Assembly: GCA_020746835.1 (NCBI GenBank)
Contig: JAGPNK010000002.1
Location: 558,001-622,000 of the forward strand
Length of the DNA: 64,000 nt
DNA from: Stachybotrys elegans
Taxonomy: Eukaryota; Ascomycota; Sordariomycetes; Hypocreales; Stachybotryaceae
Reading direction: 5' to 3'
Shown here in pieces: positions 31,083 through 39,579 of the stretch (positions within the stretch are counted from its first letter, which is position 1; every line of letters starts with the position of its first letter). Position numbers and translations under genes: made by a program. The notes under the pieces are model-generated. The model searched no databases and was not told the DNA's origin. It was given only the letters and a program-made list of their open reading frames with translations.

Positions 31083-32283
31083 TTATTTCCTATTATCCAT
31101 AAAGGTATCAATCTCGTCAAGAATCCTCCTCTTCACCTCCTCCGGAGCCCATATCATCCCAACAGAGCCCCTGACAATGCCAACCATCTCCTCGTCCGTA
31201 AACCCGCACATCCTCTGCGTCAACAGCAGATTATGCACGATCCACGCGCTGTCCGTATACACAGGGCTGTCGCACGACACGCACACCCTGATCCCAGCCT
31301 CGATCAGCGCCCGCATCCGTTCCCCGATGCTCGCAAACGTCTCGCGCCGGAGGTACGCCCACGGGCAGAGCGTCAAGCCCAGCCCCCTCTGCGCGACGAG
31401 GGCCACGAGCTCGGGCCTGTCCGCCGCGTTGAGCCCGTGGTCGATGCGGTCGGCGCCAATCTCGGCCGCCACCTGCCGGATGTTGTCGTGCGTGTCCCTT
31501 TGGCCCACGTCGCAGTGCGCCGTGACGCGGAAGCCGTCTTTCCGCGCGAGGGCGAAGACTTCGGCAAAGAGCCTCGGCGGGCGATTGTACTCGTTGGAGT
31601 CGAGCCCGAACCCGACTATCATGTCCTTGTACGCCAGGGCGGCCCCGTAGTGCTCCATGGCGGACTCTGGGGACGAGTCACGCAGGAAGCACATTGTCCA
31701 CGCTGATTGAACCTACTCTCATTAGATCGCTGTACCTTGTAATGAGACATGTACATACGTTGAGTTCCCGCGCGGCCTTCTGCTGTGCCTCCCGGAATCC
31801 CTCCATCATATCACTCCACGCCACTCCCCGCCTCGTGTGACCCTGCGCATCGAAGAAGGGCTCGCAGTACCGCACATTCATCGCCGCCGCGCGCTCAAAG
31901 TAGCTCATGGCGAGCTCGAAGAAGTCCTCCCTTGTCCTCAAGACCTCGAACCCGCTGTAGTACCCCTGGAAGAAGGTCACGGGCTTCTCCCGCTGCATCT
32001 GCTCCGCCGTGTAGTCCCGGATCTGCGCGCTCGACACGATGGAGTCGTGCGCGTCCTCCAGGTCCGCGAGGCTCGAGAACTCGCGCGGGTTGTCGCCCAG
32101 CTGGATCTTGAGCCCGTGGCGCTGTGCCAGCTTCCATCGGAGCGCTGGCGTCAGCGTGCCTTCGATGTGGACGTGCAGCTCGACTTTGGGGACGTCGAAG
32201 AGCAGACGGTTGGTGCTGCGAGTAAACTCATCTCGCAGCGCTAAGCGAGCGGCCTGTGAGAGCTGGCCGACCTTTATGCTCAT
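31083..32283 (-). CDS. Adenosine-deaminase-family protein with atypical active site (384 aa)
   Basis: Two exons, 32283-31759 and 31712-31083, over a 46-bp intron (donor GTATGT, branch CTAAT, acceptor GTAG), giving QSAWTMCFLRDSSPESAMEHY across the junction. This is the metal-dependent amidohydrolase fold of adenosine/adenine deaminases: HVH metal ligands (His37, His39), TAHCD (His241), DRIDHG (His267), TLCPWAY and SCDSP (Asp323). Two catalytic positions differ from classical ADA: HAGE reads HCDV, so the proton-shuttling Glu is missing, and the second Asp of DDP is Ser324. The enzyme may therefore deaminate another purine or pterin, or be regulatory. The stop lies 51 bp from the stop of the converging HET-6-type gene. 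The ATG at 32283 is the first in frame; the Leu/Gln-rich stretch upstream lacks an ATG. Confidence 0.85.
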
Positions 32284-33310
32284 GGGGACCAGTTTACTTA
32301 TATGTACTTGTAGTTGGAGTTGTAGTTGCAGCAACTCCGCACTTGAATAAGCCACAACTCAACATGATCAACAGTTAGCAAGCCCCACCTAGTTCATTCT
32401 GTCGTCCTCAGCTTCTTCTATGAACCCGTTTCCTCTAAACGCGCAGAAACCCGAGAGTCACTTAAAATGCTGGCATAACCTCAACCCAAGACAGTAAGTA
32501 GCTGGTCAAGCTGATCCTTTCTAGCCACGGTGATCTCCTCCCGGCCATCCATCCTTGTAGCGTGTCTGGTCTTACATCATTGGCATCGTTTGTAGATATT
32601 TCGGCCCCCAATGCATCGTGGCAGCTCTAAACCCAACATTCTCTAGCGAAGAATCCTTCATATCAGACTGCACAATGACGATATTTTCAAGGTTTTGTTG
32701 GCAGAGGCCTTCTCTTTCAGGGATATCAGCGGCGCTCCTCATCGCTCTTCTCCGCCATGTCCCCTTGTTGAGCAAAGCCCACGAGCTAAGAATAATAACA
32801 GCTCCCTCCATAATTACAAGTGAGGTATCTTGACAGAATACGTCCATTATCGGTCAGTTACACGACTAACAAGGAGCCGTTCCACAAGCCCGGGGTACAT
32901 GCTCCCCGAGAGTAAGGTTAGCTGTCAATGGGACACTGCTCGTCAGCTGACGATGTTTCAGCCAAAGGATCAATGAACAACGCTTAGACGCCAGGTGCTT
33001 GCCGCTTCTGGAGGCAACTTGCATCCCGTCACTGGGGTTGTACTGAGATACGCGAGCTGGGTGCATAAAGTCGGGCTTTGCCTGGCTTCAACCCCCCAAG
33101 CGCCAGCATGCCACTTACACAGTTCCAGGCCTTCCACATTTGTCAAGAGAATTGTGAAAGGGGGCGCGCTGCTAAAGACACAGTTTTATACTCTGCTCTA
33201 CAAAATGTACATTTAATTCTTATATTCTAATATACAGTATGTGAAACTGGTAGTGCAATGTATTAAGTAATGTCCTCGTGAGAACCGCAAATGCATCCCG
33301 ATAAATCCCT
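32284..33310. other. Intergenic, about 1 kb
   Basis: This is the promoter of the deaminase-like gene on the left and 3' flank of the multicopper oxidase on the right, where 33180-33290 is AT-rich. A 91-codon reverse frame at 32572-32847 has no recognisable domain. It may be a remnant, but I do not call it. Confidence 0.5.
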
Positions 33311-35238
33311 CTACATCCCATAGTTTCTGTACTTCTCCGGCACCGTGGGCCACGCCTCGGGGGCATCCTGGATAATCACCATCATGCCTCCCATCATATG
33401 GTTGTTGATGTGGCAGTGGAGCAGCCAAGGTCCCGGGTTGGTGACGTGGTACCGAACCACGATCCAACCCACGTCCGTCTCGGCAGGCAATGTGGCAAAG
33501 GCGTCGCGGCGCGGGGGGTTGACGAGGTTGAACTGCTCGGGAATCTCCTGCATGGCCTCCTGCACCGAAGACCACGGGAAGGGGCCCGTTCCAGCGCCAA
33601 TCTGGTACATCTTGTTGCCGTGCTTGTGGATCGGGTGAGGAGGCATGGGCGACGTGGACGCGAAGAAGACGAGGTCGACCCACGTGCCGTAGCGAGTAGT
33701 CAAGGTGACGTTGTTTCGGACGTTGGGCTCCGGCTTGAAAAGCGTCGGGACGCGGTGGTCCAGATCCTCGGGCATGAGGCGCGAGCTGTTCATGGCCCAG
33801 AGATACGAGGCGCCGTCCAGCTTCATGTTGAGCACGAACAGCTCGTCGGCAGTCTCGGGGATGGGGTCGGCCGGGTAAGGGTGGGCAACTGCCTGGTTGA
33901 AGAAGACGACGTCCTCGGACAGAGGCATGCCGACAATGTTGATGAAGGGCTCCGACTCGGAAGTATCCTCGGGCGTGCCAGCCACGGAGAGCAGCGCGTG
34001 GCCGGTGAGCATCTGCAGGGCGCTGACGGCATTGACACGAATCTTAAAGTCGCCAGCACGACGGGCGTTGACAAGAACCGAGTAGCGGTCGCCGTTGGTG
34101 AGGACGAGGGCCTGAACGCGCTGCGGCTCAATGTAGCCTCCGTCCATGGCGTACACCCACATGTCGTGCTCGTCAATGGACACGGCGGCCGTCATGAAGT
34201 TGATGGCGCCAATGATGTCGATAGCCACCCACTGCTCGGACGGGCACCCGACGGGCTCAGGCGCGTGGATGACTTCGACAGATCCCTCCGTGGGCGTGCA
34301 GCCGGAGTAGACGCCCTCGGGGATGGCGCTGACGTTGCCCCCGCCGCCAGCTATGAGATTCAAGGCCTCAGCAGGCAAGCAACTATACCAAACTGTCAGA
34401 GAATGTGTGTGCGCATCTAGAAGTGCCGGGATACTCACGCCTTGTCCGTCATGGTCAAGCCAGGAATCAGGCTCAGATACATCTGCTGGACGGGACTGAG
34501 GTGCGCCGCAACCTCCTCCTCCGGCAAGCATTGCACGCTTCCCTTGCCATTGAACACGACCGAGTCATAGCAGGTAATCTCGATACCGGCCGCGACCGTG
34601 ATATCCTGCTTGTCCCCGGAGGTGAGATGCGTCACGTCCGAGACGAGCAGCGGCTGCACATGTCTCTCGGCGCGCTCCATGGCCCGCACGGCTCGGGAGC
34701 TGTTGGTGATGAGGTGGAAGGGCTTCGGGTCGCTCTTGCGCGGGTGCAGCACCATGGCGCCGTACAGGCCGTCCTCGATCTGGCCGTGGAAGTGTGCGTG
34801 GTACCAGTAGCTGCCGGCCTGCGTGGTCTCGAACTCGTACGTGTACATGCAGCCGGGGGCGATGGGACGCTGCGTGACGCCGGGGACACCGTCGGCCCAT
34901 GGCGTGCCTCGCATCTCAATGCCTATCAAATGAGTTAGGTGTGTAAAGATGAGGAATGTGATGCTGGATATCATACCATGGTAGTGGACAGAGGTGTTGA
35001 AGGGAGAGTAGTTGTGCACACGGACAACAACCCACTCATCCTGCGTAGCTTCAATCACTGGCCCAGGAGACTGCCCATTGACGAGCAGCATCTCCCGCTC
35101 GAAGCCATCAGGAGCATAAGTGTCCCAGGTGATGTGTAAGTCGTACGTTCGTTTATGACGGGCAGACGAGGGCGCCGCCCACGCAGTCAAAGCCTGCGCA
35201 AGCAGCAGAACCAAAGAAAAGCGAAGGAAGTTATACAT
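33311..35238 (-). CDS. Laccase-type multicopper oxidase, secreted (605 aa)
   Basis: Multicopper oxidases couple four one-electron substrate oxidations to reduction of oxygen to water. Three exons: 35238-34977, 34922-34439, 34382-33311, with introns of 54 and 56 bp (donors GTATGA and GTGAGT; acceptors ATAG and ATAG). A signal peptide covers about residues 1-21. All four copper motifs are present: HYHG (completed across intron 1), WYHAHFHG, HPIHKHG and HCHINNHMMGGM; the methionine after the last His fits a T1 site of the high-potential type. Fungal laccases of this kind act in pigment polymerisation, phenol detoxification or lignin-like substrate turnover. No polyketide synthase lies adjacent, so a melanin role cannot be read from context. 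Confidence 0.92.
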
Positions 35239-36530
35239 TATGACTAGACAAGGAGATAAGTCAATAAAGAGAAAACTGAGGAAAGACGGCTGTGCCACGA
35301 GGAAAGAGAAATACAAAATGCGCGGCCATTGTTCCCCTTTTATGAAAGCATCGCTGGAAGACGGCATGGCATGTCCTCACTTACAGCGAGCAATACAAAC
35401 AACAACCAACCCCAGTCAGTAGCTACATGGTGAGCAGATCTCAATCACCGTCATAGCAGCCCTACACCGGCCCCCAACAACGCCAATGCAGTCTTTGGCC
35501 AGGGCCTCGAGTTGTGTCCATGGCAAATCCTACATACAAGTGCGGCGCAGTCATCGAGTCTATATGGGGCAGTTGCATCAAGTCATCCAATAAAAGATGA
35601 GGTGCGCTGGCAGGTCAGACTTTAACTCTGTAGACCCAGGCGTCAGCTCGACCCTCTTGTTCAGTTGGATGAATCAAAGAGCCTCACCGACGGCCCTCTC
35701 CTCCTGCCAAGACGATCGAGCGGGTTCTGTCATAAGACGATCCTGGCCAATCTGAGCAGTTGGCGTGGCTGGAGTCTGCACGTTTTATTTTTAGGGCCCC
35801 TTGCATTCGACATGCATTGGGGGCTGCTGCTACACGACGTAATACCACGTTGGGTTGTATTTTGGTCCATCATCACAGTAACAAGGTAATAGGAGAAGCA
35901 GTCCAAAATAAGGTCGAGAAGGGGCAAAGAGGAGAAGCGAGGCGAGGCCGGTCAGCTATTCGAAATGAGACTTGTCCGGATGCTTGCCAAGACGAGATGC
36001 GCAAGCGAGAGAATTGATCGGGTCCTTGCTGCCTTGATTTGCTATTTCATATGCTTGTTATGATGTTTTCAACAAGGCTGAGGGCTGCATCGGTTCTGCA
36101 TGTTGTTGCCACGATGAACTGTGAAAGTGCAAAAAAAAGGATCTTTTGTTCACCCGCCATCACGATCCCGTTGATCCAATCTCGCATGCTAGCATTGCTG
36201 TGTCTCCAGTGTACTGCCGTTAATTGGTCCGTCAGACGTTGAATTTCAACATAATGTGTGGGACGCGGAGCCTGAGATTGCCGCCGACCAAGGCCTTGGG
36301 CCCTAGCTGTTGCTGCTGACGAAGGTCAGGGCTGCCGGCGAAGGCCAGATCAGGATCGCTTCCGATGAAGGACTCGAGCCCTAGCTGTGGAAGAAGTCTG
36401 CCGTTGCTGCTGACGAAGGCTTTCCAATCAACCAAGTGTATTGCTCGCATCGAGGTAGTTCTGCAAGCCATCATGTACCTTGACGCCAAACTTCCAGCTT
36501 CACTTAATCATACAGTGCCTTTTCTTCGGC
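35239..36530. other. Intergenic, 1.3 kb
   Basis: This is the promoter side of the multicopper oxidase and 3' flank of the helicase gene. It holds an imperfect direct repeat near 36300-36420, listed separately. No gene is readable; a frame of 85 codons across the repeat on the reverse strand is not supported by any domain. Confidence 0.5.
36300..36419. repeat. Imperfect direct repeat
   Basis: The blocks gccctagctgt (36300 and 36378) and gttgctgctgacgaagg (second copy 36403-36419) occur twice about 80-95 bp apart. In the first copy they are fused and in the second they are separated by about 14 bp. It looks like a decayed minisatellite of two units. No function is implied. Confidence 0.6.
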
Positions 36531-39095
36531 TTACTTGGGGTATCTTCGCTCCTTGGGCATCTTCTTCTCCTCCATCTCCTCAATGTCCTTCTGCTTGTGG
36601 AAGTGCGGCGCCAGCTCGGCCAGCCACTTGGGCTCGATGGGCATCACGCCGCGCATCCACTCCTTGCTCGTCTGCACTAGCTCAAAGTACACCACCATCT
36701 TCGCTGGCGGGTCAACCGACATGAGCACGCTGCTCGGGTGGATCCACACCGTCGTGTTGTTCTTGACCGTCCTGTAGCTGTCGCCGCTCTTCTGTAGGCG
36801 AGCCGCGTTCGGGAAGAACCCAGCCGTGATGGCTCGCTTGATTGGTCGCAGGTTGTTCGCGCCGCATGTCGAAGGTGCCACCTCGACACGCTCGCAGAGC
36901 TTGGCCAGCTGGTCTCGTACGTCGCGGGCGCGAGTCAGCGACCGCTGCTGCAGGAAGTTCTCACGGGCCCAGATGGGTGAGAAGTCGCTGTCGACCCATT
37001 GGTTGAAGACATTGAGCAAAGTGATGTGATCACCGCCATCCTTGATCGTGAACCTGTTTCTTGCGCTATCGGCGTGAATCTTCTTGTCCTTGGGTCGGAA
37101 AAACAGTGCCGATGCCTCTCCAAGCATCGCCACTATAGACAGCACCTCTTCGACACAACCTTCCTGGTCCGCGGCGAGCACCGCCTTGGCCAGCATTGGA
37201 TCCGTAGGAAACTCGGCCATCCGACGACCCAGCTTCGTGAGTTCTCCCTTGTGATTGAGACCCTGAAGAGCGTACAGTTGGTTCAGCGCGCCAATCAGCG
37301 CCTCGGTAGGTGGGGGGTCCATGAACTCAAAGTCCAGCAGCTCATTGATGCCGAGCGACTTGAGCTGCAGCACAACTCCGTTCAGGTTGGTCCGCTGGAT
37401 TTCAGGTGTTGTCGACTCGTCCATTTCGTTCATGTAGGCAAACTTGGTGTATAGACGGAAGCATTTGCCAGGTCCAACACGACCGGCACGACCACTGCGC
37501 TGGTTAGCCGAAGCCCGTGAGCATGGCACGACTACGAGGTTGGACATGCCCGTCGCGGGGTTGTACACGTTCTCCTTGACATATCCTGGGTCAATGACAT
37601 AGACAATGCCGTCAATGGTCAAACTCGTCTCAGCAATGTTGGTCGCCAGGACAACCTTGCGTGCGCCATTCGGTGTTGGCTCAAAGATTTTTGCCTGGAG
37701 GTCCGACGGCAAGTTTGCATAGATGGGGCATATTACGAGCTCTTTGATCCTGTTGCCGAGCTTCTTGGCCGTCTGGGCAATCTCTTGTTCAGCTGCTTCA
37801 ATCTCATCTTGACCCGTGAGGAAGATGAGGATGTCGCCCTTGTCTTGCGTGGTGTGGATCTGGAAGGTAGTGGTGATTGCAGCCGTCAGATAGTTGGCCT
37901 CGGGTGCGGGAGTATAGTAAATGTCGACGGGGTACCGACGACCGGGAATGTTGAAAATGGGAGCGTCATCAAAGTACTGCGCAAACTTCTCGGCGTTCAT
38001 GGTGGCGGAAGAGATGAGCAGTTTGAGATCTGGTCGTTCTCGCGCCAGATCCTTGACGAGGGCGAGCAAGATATCGGTGTGAACAGTACGCTCGTGAGCT
38101 TCGTCAATCATGATGGCCGAATAGCCTGCCAGATCGGCCTCCGTCATGAACTCGCGAAGAAGCATACCGTCCGTCATGTACTTGAGAATGGTCTTGTCGC
38201 TGGTACAATCCTCAAAACGAATCGAGTAGCCGACTTCGTTGCCCACCTTGACTCCAACCTCCTCTGCGACACGGGCCGCGACACTCATGGCGGCAACTCG
38301 TCGCGGCTGCGTACATCCGACCTTCATCCCATTCTTGGTGTAGCCAGCTTCGTGGAGGTATTGAGGCAGCTGCGTCGTCTTTCCACTTCCCGTCTCTCCA
38401 ACAATGACGAGGACCTGGTACTGCTCGAGGGCAGCGAGGAACTCGTCTCGGTACTTGTAGATGGGCAGACTTTTCCTCGTATCCTGTATGGAGAGTGCCT
38501 TTTTCTCGGCAGCCTCGATCTGGGCCTCGAGGAACTTTTGCTCCTTGGTGAGGCCCTTGCCCTCGCCGGCCATGCGCGAATCCAGCTTCCATTGGATGTA
38601 TTGTGCGTCGTCCAAGACGTAGCCGTACTCGTCGTTTTCCCTTTCGGAGCGGGTGATTTGGGCCTTGACCTTGGCCGTCTGCTCGCGCTCCCACTCCTCG
38701 TGCTCGGTGACGAACTTCTCGCGGCCGTATTCGTCCTTTTCGACATATCGCTCGTAGAGGACTTCGGCCTTTCGCTTCTTGTCCAGCTTGCCCTTTTCCG
38801 TGACGTAGTCTTGGGGCATAACGTAGCCATCCTGGTGGGTGTCGATCATGAGCCGTTCCTCGGCGCGGCGCAACGTCTCTCGGTTCTCGGCAAACTCGCG
38901 CTTCTCCCGCTCCGACAGTTTGGCTCCGCTGCGCAGCTCGGCAGTCTCCTCGGCGACCTGCTTCCTCAAGAGGGCCAGACGCTCGGCTTCTCGCTTCTTC
39001 TGGTACTCTTGACGAGACCGCAGCCGGAGCTCCGGCATGTCGGCGGACGCGCGACTACGGGGGTCATCCCGAGCCTTGTCGTCCTTTCCCACCAT
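36531..39095 (-). CDS. PRP2: DEAH-box spliceosomal RNA helicase, Prp2/Cdc28 type (854 aa)
   Basis: Prp2 remodels the activated spliceosome before the first splicing step, in the nucleus. Helicase motifs are all intact: GETGSGKTTQ (I), TQPRRVAAMSVAARVAEE (Ia), IDEAHERT (II), LLISSATM (III), LTGQDEIEAAE (IV), LATNIAETSLTIDG (V) and QRSGRAGRVGPGKCFRLYT (VI), followed by winged-helix, ratchet (HA2) and OB-fold regions to the C-terminus. The N-terminal ~200 residues are charged and coiled-coil-like (RQEYQKKREAERLALLRKQV; YVMPQDYVTEKGKLDKKRKAEVLYERYVEKDEYG), matching Prp2/DHX16 rather than Prp16, Prp22 or Prp43. The chain is shorter at its N-terminus than DHX16 or S. pombe Cdc28 (about 1,050 residues). 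No intron is needed; I see no upstream exon in the 480 bp before the ATG. Confidence 0.93.
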   Translation of the reverse strand: MVGKDDKARDDPRSRASADMPELRLRSRQEYQKKREAERLALLRKQVAEETAELRSGAKLSEREKREFAENRETLRRAEERLMIDTHQDGYVMPQDYVTEKGKLDKKRKAEVLYERYVEKDEYGREKFVTEHEEWEREQTAKVKAQITRSERENDEYGYVLDDAQYIQWKLDSRMAGEGKGLTKEQKFLEAQIEAAEKKALSIQDTRKSLPIYKYRDEFLAALEQYQVLVIVGETGSGKTTQLPQYLHEAGYTKNGMKVGCTQPRRVAAMSVAARVAEEVGVKVGNEVGYSIRFEDCTSDKTILKYMTDGMLLREFMTEADLAGYSAIMIDEAHERTVHTDILLALVKDLARERPDLKLLISSATMNAEKFAQYFDDAPIFNIPGRRYPVDIYYTPAPEANYLTAAITTTFQIHTTQDKGDILIFLTGQDEIEAAEQEIAQTAKKLGNRIKELVICPIYANLPSDLQAKIFEPTPNGARKVVLATNIAETSLTIDGIVYVIDPGYVKENVYNPATGMSNLVVVPCSRASANQRSGRAGRVGPGKCFRLYTKFAYMNEMDESTTPEIQRTNLNGVVLQLKSLGINELLDFEFMDPPPTEALIGALNQLYALQGLNHKGELTKLGRRMAEFPTDPMLAKAVLAADQEGCVEEVLSIVAMLGEASALFFRPKDKKIHADSARNRFTIKDGGDHITLLNVFNQWVDSDFSPIWARENFLQQRSLTRARDVRDQLAKLCERVEVAPSTCGANNLRPIKRAITAGFFPNAARLQKSGDSYRTVKNNTTVWIHPSSVLMSVDPPAKMVVYFELVQTSKEWMRGVMPIEPKWLAELAPHFHKQKDIEEMEEKKMPKERRYPK

Positions 39096-39579
39096 GATTG
39101 CTGATAAGTGGTCGGTCGGCGAGGTGCAGGGTGGAGGTTTGGCTGCCTTGCGATAGGGTTGTCAAGAGAACTGCCTACCTAGTAGGCACGTCAGGAACAT
39201 CACGTGACACGATAATCTGGTACCACGCGATGGTGTATTTCCATTACTACAATGAGATTCAGGTTCAGCGGCCGCTTTTTTGTATTATGAAACAGGTTAC
39301 TCCAAGTCTAAGCCACAGTGTGAGCTTTTATACACTGTGTCCCCTCTGAACGTGTAAAGTACCTAGTTGCCTGCTTTACCTTATGACTGCGACATTATTG
39401 ACCAGTAGAATGAGGTCTTGCTGCGCGAAGACCTAAGCGTCTCCCAGATGCTGCGCCACTGCGTCATAGGGGCATATAGATACATACTGATATAGTGCAG
39501 TATTTGATTAGATCATGCTTCTACTCGGGGTTTGCCAACTCTGAAGCTGCATATTCACCCTGACAGACTGCTCTGCTTC
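39096..39579. other. Intergenic, about 480 bp
   Basis: This is the promoter of the Prp2-type gene and the 3' flank of the next reverse-strand gene, AT-rich toward 39340-39560. No coding or RNA signal seen. Confidence 0.55.

Noticed and set aside
32572..32847. 91-codon reverse frame between the deaminase-like and oxidase genes
   Set aside because: No domain, no leader, no splice partner; not enough to call even a pseudogene.
33398..34420. 340-codon forward frame opposite the multicopper oxidase
   Set aside because: Antisense to conserved copper-oxidase exons, Val/Gly/Arg-rich as expected of a shadow frame.
36232..36489. 85-codon reverse frame spanning the direct repeat
   Set aside because: Open because the repeat period happens to lack stops; no domain, and it abuts the helicase 3' end.
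37785..39104. 439-codon forward frame opposite the helicase
   Set aside because: It lies antisense to a fully conserved DEAH helicase; its openness follows from codon bias on the coding strand.
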